NCBI RefSeq assembly: GCF_036021035.1
Contig: NZ_CP107930.1
Span: 1,302,001 to 1,366,000, forward strand
DNA: 64,000 bases
Direction of reading: 5' to 3'
Origin: Kineococcus sp. NBC_00420
Lineage (GTDB): Bacteria; Actinomycetota; Actinomycetes; Actinomycetales; Kineococcaceae
The notes beneath the pieces are model-generated. The model was not told the origin of the DNA. It saw nothing but the letters and a program-made list of their open reading frames with translations, and did not search any database. A program made the position numbers and the translations under genes. Within the stretch, counting starts at the first letter, position 1. Every line of letters begins with the position of its first letter. Positions 32,126 to 40,172 of this stretch are shown here, one piece after another.

Positions 32126-33876
32126 CGACTCTCGACGAATCGCCCGGGGCCCCCGGTGCTCACGCTGCCCCGCCGGCCACCCAGGTCCGCAAGCGTCTCG
32201 GGGACGTCCTCGTCGAGAAGGGCCTGCTGGTCCCCGAGGACCTCGAGGTCGCGCTCTCCGAGCAGCGCAACGTGGAGGGCCCGCGTCGCCGTCTCGGTCA
32301 GATCCTCGTCGAGCTCGGGATGGTGTCCGAGGCCGAGCTGGCCCAGTGCCTCGCCGAGCTGCTGCAGCTCGAGCACGTCGACCTCTCCCGCCTGACCCTG
32401 GCCCCCGACGTCGTCCGGCTGCTGCCGCGCGCCGTCGCCGAGCGCTGCCGGGTGCTGGTGCTGGACAAGACGCCGGAGTACCTCCTCGTCGCGGCCGCGG
32501 ACCCGACGAACGTCCTCGCCCTCGACGACGTGAAGTTGTACACCCGCACCCCCGAGCTGCACGTCGTCGTCGCGATGGACTCCCAGATCCGCGACCAGCT
32601 GGCCCGCGCGTGGTCGCTGACCGAGGACACCTCGCAGGTCTCGCGGATGGTCGAGGACGCGACCGAGGACGACGACGAGGACCCGCTGGCGGCCCTCAAC
32701 GGCTCCGTCGACGACGACGCCCCCATCGTCAAGCTGGTGAACCGGATCCTCTCCGACGCGGTCCGCCTGCGCTGCTCCGACATCCACCTGGAGTCCCAGC
32801 GCGACCAGCTGCGCGTGCGCTTCCGCGTCGACGGGTTGCTGCGCGACGTCATGTCGGCCCCCAAGCGCGTCGCCCCCAGCGTGATCAGCCGCATCAAGAT
32901 CATCTCCGGCCTGGACATCTCCGAGCGCCGCATCCCCCAGGACGGCCGGACCCGCGTGGTGGTCGACGGGTCCGCCATCGACTGTCGCGTCTCGACCCTG
33001 CCCGCCCTGCACGGCGAGAAGATCGTGATCCGTCTGCTCACCCGCGGCGACGACGTCCCGACCCTGGAGTCGCTGGGCTTCGAACCGGACCAGCTGGTGA
33101 TCTTCAACAAGGCGCTGTCGGTGCCGCAGGGCCTGGTGCTCATCACCGGGCCGACGGGTTCGGGCAAGACGAACACCCTCTACGCCGCGATCCACGCGAC
33201 GATGAGCCCCGAGAAGAACATCATCACCCTCGAGGACCCCGTCGAGGTCCAGCTGCCCGGCATCACCCAGGTGCAGGTGCACGCGAAGGTCGGGATGACG
33301 TTCTCCGCGGGTCTGCGTTCCGTCCTGCGCCAGGACCCCGACATCGTCCTCATCGGTGAGGTCCGCGACACCGAGACGGCCGAGCTCGCGCTCAAGGCGT
33401 CGATGACGGGTCACCTCGTGCTCTCCACCCTGCACACGAACTCGGCCGTGGGAGCCCTGACCCGTCTGGTCGACATGGGGGCCGCGCCGTTCCTGGTGGC
33501 CAGCTCGCTGACCGCCGCGATCGCCCAGCGACTGGTCCGCAAACCCTGCGACTCCTGCGCCGACGGCTACATCCCGGACGAGGACACCCTCGCCCTGCTG
33601 GACCTCACCATCGAGGACATCCTGGACGCCACCCCGCTCAAGGGCACCGGGTGCCCCGAGTGCGGCGGGTCGGGCTACCGCGGCCGGACCGCCGTCTACG
33701 AGGTCCTCGACGTCACCCCGAGCGTGCGCAAGGTGCTCATGCACGACGCGACGGAGGCCGCGCTGCTCGCCGAGGCCGAGCGGATCGGCATGAAGACGCT
33801 GCGCCAGTCGGCCCTGGACAAGGCGATGCGCGGCGAGACCACGTTCGAGGAGGTCATCCGCGTCACCGCGGGGTGA
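32122..33876 (+). CDS. pilB: PilB/GspE-type type IV pilus assembly ATPase
   Basis: The 584-residue protein has an N-terminal MshEN/GspE-N domain with repeated RLGDVLVEKGLL and RLGQILVELGMV, and a full ATPase core: Walker A GPTGSGKTNTLY, Asp box region ITLEDPVEVQ, Walker B DIVLIGEVRDTETAELA, His box STLHTNSA, and a zinc tetracysteine (CDSC ... CPECGG). It should drive extension of a type IV pilus or secretion pseudopilus. No pilin, PilC, PilT or prepilin peptidase gene is in the window, so it is an orphan here, joined to the DUF1003 gene by a 4-nt overlap. Confidence 0.9.
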   Translation: MTTLDESPGAPGAHAAPPATQVRKRLGDVLVEKGLLVPEDLEVALSEQRNVEGPRRRLGQILVELGMVSEAELAQCLAELLQLEHVDLSRLTLAPDVVRLLPRAVAERCRVLVLDKTPEYLLVAAADPTNVLALDDVKLYTRTPELHVVVAMDSQIRDQLARAWSLTEDTSQVSRMVEDATEDDDEDPLAALNGSVDDDAPIVKLVNRILSDAVRLRCSDIHLESQRDQLRVRFRVDGLLRDVMSAPKRVAPSVISRIKIISGLDISERRIPQDGRTRVVVDGSAIDCRVSTLPALHGEKIVIRLLTRGDDVPTLESLGFEPDQLVIFNKALSVPQGLVLITGPTGSGKTNTLYAAIHATMSPEKNIITLEDPVEVQLPGITQVQVHAKVGMTFSAGLRSVLRQDPDIVLIGEVRDTETAELALKASMTGHLVLSTLHTNSAVGALTRLVDMGAAPFLVASSLTAAIAQRLVRKPCDSCADGYIPDEDTLALLDLTIEDILDATPLKGTGCPECGGSGYRGRTAVYEVLDVTPSVRKVLMHDATEAALLAEAERIGMKTLRQSALDKAMRGETTFEEVIRVTAG

Positions 33877-33957
33877 TCTGCGCGACACCTGTCGTTCAAA
33901 AAGTGCTTCAGGAGTAAACTTCTCGACGGACAGACCACTCGTCGAGGAGGACCCACC

Positions 33958-35004
33958 GTGCGCGCAGTGCAGTACCGGACCATCGGAGCAGCCCCCGAGG
34001 TCGTGGAGATCGAGAAGCCCGTCCCCGGCCCCGGGCAGGTCCTCCTCGAGGTCACCGCCGCCGGGATCTGCCACTCCGACGACTTCGTCATGGGCCTCCC
34101 GGCGGAGCAGTACACCTACGGACTGCCGCTGACCCTGGGCCACGAGGGCGCCGGTCGCGTCGTCGAGCTCGGCCCGGGAGCCGAGGGCATCGAGGTCGGG
34201 ACGAACGTCGTCGTCTACGGCCCGTGGGGTTGCGGCACCTGCCACCTGTGCGCGCAGGGCAAGGAGAACTACTGCCCGCGGGCGGCGGAGCTCGGGATCG
34301 ACCCGCCGGGACTCGGCGCCCCCGGTGCGCTGGCGGACTTCATGGTCGTCGACTCCCCGCGCCACCTGGTCCCGATCGGCGACCTCGACCCGGTCACGAC
34401 CGTCCCGCTGACCGACGCCGGCCTCACGCCGTACCACGCGATCAAGCGCTCGCTGCCGAAGCTGCGGGCCGGCTCCGTCGCCGTGGTCATCGGCACCGGC
34501 GGTCTGGGCCACCTCGCCATCCAGATCCTGCGCGCGCTCTCCCCAGCCCGCGTGATCGCCCTCGACGTCAGCGACGAGAAGCTCGCGCTGGCCGCCTCGG
34601 TCGGGGCCCACGACGTCGTCCTCTCGAACGCGGACGCGGCGAAGAACGTGCGGAAGCTGCTCGGGGGCCGGGGAGCTCAGCTCGTCCTCGACTTCGTGGG
34701 CGCGCAGCCGACGATCGACACCGCGATGTCGGTGGCCGACGTGGAGTCCGACGTGACGATCGTCGGGATCACGAACACCCCCGCCGCCGCGCAGGTCGGG
34801 TTCTTCCGCCAGGCCTACGAGGCTTCCGTCACCGTCCCGTACTGGGGTGCGCGTCACGAGCTCATCGAGCTGGTCGACCTCGCCCACCAGGGGGTCTTCG
34901 ACGTGCACACCGAGACGTTCGCGATGGCCGACGCGCCGAAGGCCTACGAGAAGCTCGCCGCGGGCAGCCTGCACGGGCGCGCCGTGGTCGTGCCGTCGCT
35001 CTGA
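33958..35004 (+). CDS. Zinc-dependent alcohol dehydrogenase (MDR family)
   Basis: The 348-residue protein has catalytic-zinc residues in AAGICHSDDF and GHEGAGRV, four structural-zinc cysteines in CGTCHLCAQGKENYC, and a Rossmann motif VIGTGGLGHLAIQ. Asp in ALDVSDEKL suggests NAD preference. It would oxidise alcohols or reduce aldehydes. It has a GAGGAGG ribosome site before its GTG. The next gene, an AraC regulator, follows 36 nt later on the same strand and may control it. The 81-bp upstream gap holds a -10-like TAAACT. Confidence 0.9.
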   Translation: MRAVQYRTIGAAPEVVEIEKPVPGPGQVLLEVTAAGICHSDDFVMGLPAEQYTYGLPLTLGHEGAGRVVELGPGAEGIEVGTNVVVYGPWGCGTCHLCAQGKENYCPRAAELGIDPPGLGAPGALADFMVVDSPRHLVPIGDLDPVTTVPLTDAGLTPYHAIKRSLPKLRAGSVAVVIGTGGLGHLAIQILRALSPARVIALDVSDEKLALAASVGAHDVVLSNADAAKNVRKLLGGRGAQLVLDFVGAQPTIDTAMSVADVESDVTIVGITNTPAAAQVGFFRQAYEASVTVPYWGARHELIELVDLAHQGVFDVHTETFAMADAPKAYEKLAAGSLHGRAVVVPSL

Positions 35005-35040
35005 CGGAACAACCCCGTGGGACCCGGGGGTTGCCGGAGT

Positions 35041-35919
35041 GTGGGTGACGAGCTGAGCCGGGTCCTGCGGTGCGTGCGGTGGTCGGTCCTGGACTACCGC
35101 CACGAGGTCCTCGACGCCGGCACCGTCCGGGCGGGGACGGGCGACGACGTCCGGTTCCTGTTCGTCCTCAGCGGTGCCGTGCTCGTCGACGGTCTGTCCC
35201 CGGAGGGGCCGCGGCGACTGGGGGGCGGGCAGTTCCTGCTGCTGCCCCGCGGCGGTACCCACACCGTCACGGTGCTGGAGCGCGCCGAGCTGCACGCGGG
35301 CGAACTGGTCGCGGAGACCGGCGACGCGGTGCTGCTGGTCCGGGTGATGCCCGCGGCCGTGGTCACCTGCGGGGTGCTCGTGGAGGACCCGTTCGTGGAG
35401 CTCGCGCTGCGCCAGATGGCGCTGGAGTCCGCCGCCGGGCGGCCGGGTTCGGTCCCGGTGCTCGCCCAGCTGGCGAACGTCGTGACCACCGCCGCGATCC
35501 GGTGGTGGGTGGAGTCGGGCTGCGAGAGCGCGCGGGTGCTCGAGGGCTTCCTGCACGCCGACGACGTCTCCCGCGCGCTGCAGGCGATCCACGACGACCC
35601 CGGGGCTCCGTGGACGGTCGAGGGGCTGGCCCGGCTGACGTTCGCCTCGCGTTCCGTGTTCGCGCAGCGGTTCCGCAGCGTCGTCGGGGAGACGCCGGTC
35701 CGCTACCTGGCGCAGGTGCGGATGGAGGCGGCGAAGCGCCTGCTGAGCGACGGGGGCGGGGTCACCGACACCGCCGTCCGGCTCGGGTACTCCTCCGACG
35801 CCGCGTTCAGCCGGGCGTTCCGCCGCCACACCGGCGCCGCCCCGTCTCAGTGGCGCGAGGTCGACGCGGCCCTCAGCAGCGCCCCACCGGCGATGGCGGC
35901 GACGGCCCCGACGACGTAG
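35041..35919 (+). CDS. AraC-family transcriptional regulator
   Basis: The 292-residue protein has an N-terminal cupin-like sensing domain (FLFVLSGAVLVDGLSPEG, HAGELVAETGDAVLLVR) and a C-terminal double helix-turn-helix (WTVEGLARLTFASRSVFAQRF and VTDTAVRLGYSSDAAFSRAFRR). This cupin-plus-HTH layout is common beside MDR alcohol dehydrogenases or MFS exporters. The GTG at 35041 is used. Its 3' end overlaps the convergent MFS gene by 73 bp. The inducer is unknown. Confidence 0.87.
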   Translation: MGDELSRVLRCVRWSVLDYRHEVLDAGTVRAGTGDDVRFLFVLSGAVLVDGLSPEGPRRLGGGQFLLLPRGGTHTVTVLERAELHAGELVAETGDAVLLVRVMPAAVVTCGVLVEDPFVELALRQMALESAAGRPGSVPVLAQLANVVTTAAIRWWVESGCESARVLEGFLHADDVSRALQAIHDDPGAPWTVEGLARLTFASRSVFAQRFRSVVGETPVRYLAQVRMEAAKRLLSDGGGVTDTAVRLGYSSDAAFSRAFRRHTGAAPSQWREVDAALSSAPPAMAATAPTT

Positions 35920-37064
35920 GTCGTCCCCACCCCGGCGGAGTCCGTGATCAGCCCACCGCTGGCGGCACCGACGGCGATGGCGACCTGGAACATCGCGGTG
36001 ACCAGCCCGGCGCCCTGCTCCACCCGGTCGGGTGCGGTGCGGGCGAGCCAGGTCTGGACCAGCGTCGGCAACGAGCCGAACGCGAGGCCCCAGACCCCGG
36101 TCGCGACGACGACCGCGACGAACTCGCCGGAGAACAGCCCGACGGAGGCGGTGCCGAGGCCGATGAGCAGCGGCGAGGTGAGCAGCGCGGCGCGCAGGTG
36201 GCGGTCGGCGGCCGCGCCGGCGGCGAGGTTGCCGAAGACGGAGGCGACGCCGAGCACCGAGAGCAGCAGGGCGATCTGACCGGGGGTGATCCCCGGGACC
36301 CGCTCCACCGCCGGGCGGATGTAGGTGAAGGCGGTGAAGTGACCACCGGCGACCAGGACGATCCCGCCCAGGCCGAGGAGCAGGACCCGCGAGCGCAGCG
36401 TCTCCCCCAGCGAGCGCAGGCTCGGCGAGCCCGTCGGTGCGCTGCGCGGGACGAGCAGCAGCAGCAGGACGAGCGCCACGGCGGTCACGCCGACGGCGAG
36501 CCAGAACACCGGTCGCCACCCCCAGGTCTCCCCGAGGAAGGTCCCGACGGGCACCGCGGTGACGGTGGCCAGCGGCATGCCCGCGTTGGCCACCATCATG
36601 GCCCGGCCCAGGTGCTGCGGGGCGGCCAGCTTCGCGGTCACCGACGGGGCGAGCCCCCAGAACCCGGCGAGCGAGATCCCGAGCAGCAACCGGGAGAGGA
36701 GGACGACCCAGAACGCGGGCGCCGTCGCGACGAGGACGTCGGAGACGATCGCGAGCCCCAGCAGTCCGGCCAGCAGGGTCCGCCGGTCCATCCGCGGGAA
36801 CAGCAGCCCGACGGTCGGCGCCGCGACGATCCCCATCAGGGCCGTCGCGGTGACCGCCTGTCCCGCGACCCCTTCGGTGATCCCGAGGTCGGCGGCGAGT
36901 CGCGGCAGCAGGCTCGCGGGCAGGAACTCGGCGGTGACGAGGGCGAAGATCCCGACCCCGAGGGCGACGACGGCACCCCACGGGGTCCGCCCGTCGGCGG
37001 TGGCGGTCCGGCGGGGTCGTCGGGGGGCGGGGACGCGGGGGGTCCGGCTGGTGGTGCTGGTCAC
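35847..37064 (-). CDS. MFS transporter, DHA1 (arabinose-efflux/chloramphenicol-resistance-like) type
   Basis: The 405-residue protein has 12 predicted spans. Span 1 carries VVALGVGIFALVTAEFLPASLLPRLAADLG, the pattern of the AraJ/CmlA-like DHA1 exporters, and motif A is altered to LLFPRMDRR after span 2. Likely a proton-driven exporter of sugar-like or drug substrates. The GTG at 37064 gives a 35-residue Arg/Pro-rich cytoplasmic N-terminus. It lies 79 bp downstream of the oxidoreductase gene on the same strand and tail to tail with the AraC gene. Confidence 0.85.
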   Translation of the reverse strand: MTSTTSRTPRVPAPRRPRRTATADGRTPWGAVVALGVGIFALVTAEFLPASLLPRLAADLGITEGVAGQAVTATALMGIVAAPTVGLLFPRMDRRTLLAGLLGLAIVSDVLVATAPAFWVVLLSRLLLGISLAGFWGLAPSVTAKLAAPQHLGRAMMVANAGMPLATVTAVPVGTFLGETWGWRPVFWLAVGVTAVALVLLLLLVPRSAPTGSPSLRSLGETLRSRVLLLGLGGIVLVAGGHFTAFTYIRPAVERVPGITPGQIALLLSVLGVASVFGNLAAGAAADRHLRAALLTSPLLIGLGTASVGLFSGEFVAVVVATGVWGLAFGSLPTLVQTWLARTAPDRVEQGAGLVTAMFQVAIAVGAASGGLITDSAGVGTTYVVGAVAAIAGGALLRAASTSRH

Positions 37065-37143
37065 GGCCCCAGCATGGGGCCACGGCGGCGCGGCCACGCG
37101 ACCCGTCGTCCGCGCGACCCCCACCGTCCGTCCGGGAGAGCGG

Positions 37144-38511
37144 TCAGGACGGCGTGCGGTGGGCTCCGAGCGCGGCCCGGCCGGCACCGAGGTCGAGGTC
37201 CGCGGTGCGGACCGCCTCACCCGTCTCCAGGGAGCGGTTCCCGGCGATCCCGACGACCACCGACCGCACCCCGTCGCGCCAGGACGCGGTGCGACCCAGC
37301 GGGTCGTCGGCCGGTCCCCGGAAGACGTCGCGCAGCAGCAGAGCGTCGCCGCCGCCGTGCCCACCCGCCCCGACCGGGATCTCGACGTCGCGGGCGGTCC
37401 CGAACTGCTGCTGGACGACGAGGCGCTCCGAGACCGGACGGGTCTCCTCCTGCGCCACCGCCTCGGGGTGCATGCTCGGGTCCACCGCGCCCCCCTCGCT
37501 CAGCACGGACCCCCGTTCGACGACGGTCAGCTCGGCCCGGCCGCGGGTGCCGTTGACCCCGACGACGTAGCCCTCCCACGGCGCGTGCGCGGTGAGCGAG
37601 TACGACATCGACGAGCGTCCCCCGCTCGCGAGCGCGTGGTCGACGACGAGGGACAGGTTGTCCTCGATGGTGATGCCCGCGTCGAAGACGTCGGCGTCGC
37701 GGCGGTAGCCGTCGAACCCCTCGTTCTCCAGGTAGAGCTCGCGGTAGTTCTCGTTCGTGCGCAGGTCGAGGCTGAAGGCGTCGGTCAGCGGGGAGTCGGA
37801 GCTCCCCCGCTCCGGGCGCGGCCCCAGCCCGCGGGCGGCCGCGTTCTCCGCCCCGTAGAAGCGCAGACCGCCGCTGGCGAACACCCGGGTCGGGATCCCG
37901 GAGATCCACCAGTTGACCAGGTCGAAGTGGTGGGAGCTCTTGTGCACGAGCAACCCGCCGGAGTTCTCCTTCTGCCGGTGCCAGCGGCGGAAGTAGTCGG
38001 CGCCGTGCGCGGTGTCGAGCAGCCACTCGAAGTGCACGGAGGTGACGTCACCGATCTCACCGGAGGCGATGAGCTGCTTGAGGGCGCTGTTGCGGGGCGC
38101 GTAGCGGTAGTTGAAGGTCACCAGCACGTCGCGACCCGTGCGTTCGACGGCGTCGGCGATGCGACGGACCCCGTCCTCGGTGGTGGTCAGGGGTTTCTCC
38201 ACGACGGCGTCCGCGCCGGCCTCGAGCGCGGCCACGACGTAGTCGGCGTGGAAGACGTCCGGGGTGGTGACGATGACCCGGTCGACGCCGAGGCGGCGCA
38301 CGGTCTCCCCCAGTTCCGCCGGGGCGAAGCGTTGCGGGGCAGGCGCTCCCGCGGCGAGCAGACGCCGGGTGTGGACGTCGAGGCGACCGGGGTTGGTGTC
38401 GCCGATCGCGACGAGCTCCCCGTCGGCGGCGTGGTCACCGGCGAGGGCGCCGAGGTACATCGACGCGCGGGAACCCGCCCCGACGAGGGCGTAGCGGCGG
38501 CGAACGGACAC
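37144..38511 (-). CDS. Gfo/Idh/MocA-family sugar oxidoreductase
   Basis: The 455-residue protein starts RRYALVGAGSRASMYLGAL (NAD(P)-binding GxGxxxxxY), has the family EKP motif in AVVEKPLTTTEDGV and a C-terminal alpha/beta dimer domain with HKSSHHFDLVNWW, where the His residues probably form the active site. It would oxidise or reduce a sugar or inositol derivative. The GTG at 38511 has a GGAGG ribosome site. A LacI-type operator lies just upstream, indicating control by sugar availability. The exact substrate is unknown. Confidence 0.87.
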   Translation of the reverse strand: MSVRRRYALVGAGSRASMYLGALAGDHAADGELVAIGDTNPGRLDVHTRRLLAAGAPAPQRFAPAELGETVRRLGVDRVIVTTPDVFHADYVVAALEAGADAVVEKPLTTTEDGVRRIADAVERTGRDVLVTFNYRYAPRNSALKQLIASGEIGDVTSVHFEWLLDTAHGADYFRRWHRQKENSGGLLVHKSSHHFDLVNWWISGIPTRVFASGGLRFYGAENAAARGLGPRPERGSSDSPLTDAFSLDLRTNENYRELYLENEGFDGYRRDADVFDAGITIEDNLSLVVDHALASGGRSSMSYSLTAHAPWEGYVVGVNGTRGRAELTVVERGSVLSEGGAVDPSMHPEAVAQEETRPVSERLVVQQQFGTARDVEIPVGAGGHGGGDALLLRDVFRGPADDPLGRTASWRDGVRSVVVGIAGNRSLETGEAVRTADLDLGAGRAALGAHRTPS

Positions 38512-38531
38512 GAGATCCTCCACGGTGAGGC

Positions 38532-38545
38532 GGCAAGCGCTTTCC
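38532..38545 (-). promoter_or_regulatory. LacI-family operator upstream of the oxidoreductase gene
   Basis: GGCAAGCGCTTTCC contains the palindromic core AAGCGCTT and is nearly symmetric over 14 bp, the classic LacI/GalR-type operator with a central CG. It is 21 bp before the GTG at 38511. No LacI gene is present in the window. Confidence 0.6.
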
Positions 38546-38615
38546 TGCGGAACCCTGTCACCGTCGCCCCGAGCGGTCAACCGCACCGGGACCCGCGACG
38601 CCGCCACGGGCCACG

Positions 38616-38621
38616 TACCCT
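38616..38621 (+). promoter_or_regulatory. -10 element (TACCCT) for mrp, leaderless
   Basis: TACCCT ends 6 nt before the mrp ATG at 38628. Confidence 0.55.
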
Positions 38622-38627
38622 GGGGCC

Positions 38628-39773
38628 ATGTCGCCCACGCAGGATCTCGAGAGCGTGCGCGCAGGGGTTCTGCACGCGCTCGGCTCCGTCAACGACCCCG
38701 AACTGCACCGCCCCATCACCGATCTCGGGATGGTCGACGGCGTCGACGTCGACCCCGACGGTCTGGTCGACGTCCGCGTCCTGCTGACCATCGCGGGCTG
38801 CCCCATGCGCGACACCCTGACCCGCGACGTCACCGCCGCCGTCCGGACCGTCGAGGGCACCCGGGGCGCCCGCGTGCACTTCGCCACGATGACGCCCGAG
38901 CAGCGCCGCGAGGTCACCACCAAGGTCCGCGGGACGACGAGCGCCGCGCCGACCATCCCGTTCAACGAACCCGGCAGCCTCACCCGCGTCTACGCGATCG
39001 CCTCCGGCAAGGGCGGCGTCGGGAAGTCCAGCGTCACCGCGAACCTCGCCGCCGCCATGGCCGCCGACGGTCTGCGGGTCGGGGTGCTCGACGCCGACGT
39101 GCACGGGTTCTCGATCCCACGCCTGCTCGGCGTGACCGGGAAGCCGACGAAGGTCGACGACCTGATGATCCCGCCGAGCGCCCACGGCGTGCGGGTCATC
39201 TCGATCGGGATGTTCGTCCCCGGCAACCAGCCCGTCGCGTGGCGGGGACCGATGCTGCACCGCGCGCTGCAGCAGTTCGCGAGCGAGGTCTTCTGGGGTG
39301 ACCTGGACGTCCTGCTGCTCGACCTGCCCCCCGGCACCGGTGACATCGCCATCAGCGTCGGTCAGCTGCTGCCGAAGGCGGAGATCCTCGTCGTCACGAC
39401 CCCGCAGGTCGCCGCGGCCGAGGTCGCCGAGCGCGCCGGGTCGGTGGCCTCGCAGACCGAGCAGCGCGTCGTCGGCGTCGTGGAGAACATGAGCTGGCTG
39501 GAACTGCCCGACGGGCAGCGCCTCGAGGTCTTCGGTTCCGGCGGCGGCCAGACCGTCGCGACGTCGCTGTCGCAGAAGCTGGGCACGGACGTGCCGCTGA
39601 TGACGCAGATCCCGATGGACGTGGCCCTGCGCGAGGGCGGCGACGTCGGGGTGCCGGTCGTGCTCTCGCACCCGGACTCCCCCGCGTCGATCGCGATGCG
39701 CGACCTGGCCCGCACGCTCGCCCGCCGCCCGCGCGGACTCGCGGGCCGGCGGCTGGGCGTCAGCGTCGCCTGA
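38628..39773 (+). CDS. mrp: Mrp/ApbC-type P-loop iron-sulfur carrier
   Basis: The 381-residue protein has an N-terminal MIP18/DUF59 domain (LGSVNDPELHRPITDLGMVD and TIAGCPMRDTL) and a deviant Walker A, GKGGVGKSSVTANLA, followed by GVLDADVHGFS and LLLDLPPGTGD, the Mrp/NBP35 hallmark. It should help assemble or deliver Fe-S clusters. The CxxC of many NBP35 proteins is absent, as is usual for bacterial Mrp in this subgroup. The ATG is leaderless by position. It converges with tatB, 3 bp apart, as in the Rv1229c region. Confidence 0.92.
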   Translation: MSPTQDLESVRAGVLHALGSVNDPELHRPITDLGMVDGVDVDPDGLVDVRVLLTIAGCPMRDTLTRDVTAAVRTVEGTRGARVHFATMTPEQRREVTTKVRGTTSAAPTIPFNEPGSLTRVYAIASGKGGVGKSSVTANLAAAMAADGLRVGVLDADVHGFSIPRLLGVTGKPTKVDDLMIPPSAHGVRVISIGMFVPGNQPVAWRGPMLHRALQQFASEVFWGDLDVLLLDLPPGTGDIAISVGQLLPKAEILVVTTPQVAAAEVAERAGSVASQTEQRVVGVVENMSWLELPDGQRLEVFGSGGGQTVATSLSQKLGTDVPLMTQIPMDVALREGGDVGVPVVLSHPDSPASIAMRDLARTLARRPRGLAGRRLGVSVA

Positions 39774-39776
39774 ACC

Positions 39777-40163
39777 TCAGGTGGCGTCCTCGTCGTAGGG
39801 GACGGGCGCCGGCGTGGCGGCCGGCGTCGACGACTTCTTGCCGAGGTCGAGTCCGCCGCCCGTGGCGGGCGTGGACTTCTTGGCCGGCGGCTCGTCGTCG
39901 TCGTCGTTCCAGGCCTCGGTGAGGGCCTCGCGGACGATGCGACGCGGGTCGTACTGGCGCGGGTCGAGCTTCTGCCAGTCGATGTCGTCGAACTCCGGCC
40001 CGAGCTCCTCGCGCATCTGCGCCTGAGCCCCCTTGGCGAAGCGCCGGGCAGACTTGACCAGACCGGCCAGCTGCTCGGCGTAGTGGGGTAGCCGCTCGGG
40101 TCCGAGGATCACGAGCGCTACGACGAGCAGGACGAGGAATTCGCCCCCGTTGATGCCGAACAC
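39777..40163 (-). CDS. tatB: Sec-independent protein translocase subunit TatB
   Basis: The 128-residue protein has the TatB pattern: one N-terminal span MFGINGGEFLVLLVVALVIL, the conserved GPERLP hinge, an amphipathic helix (YAEQLAGLVKSARRFAKGAQ) and an acidic/Pro-rich tail. With TatA and TatC, located elsewhere, it exports folded proteins. It follows htrA by 9 nt, so it probably shares the sigE-rseA-htrA transcript and rises in envelope stress. Confidence 0.93.
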   Translation of the reverse strand: MFGINGGEFLVLLVVALVILGPERLPHYAEQLAGLVKSARRFAKGAQAQMREELGPEFDDIDWQKLDPRQYDPRRIVREALTEAWNDDDDEPPAKKSTPATGGGLDLGKKSSTPAATPAPVPYDEDAT

Positions 40164-40172
40164 GTGGCGATC

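Noticed and set aside
31726-37083. A 1785-codon open frame on the minus strand
   Set aside because: It runs opposite DUF1003, PilB, alcohol dehydrogenase and AraC genes, which have clear motifs; the frame is a shadow of their codon bias.
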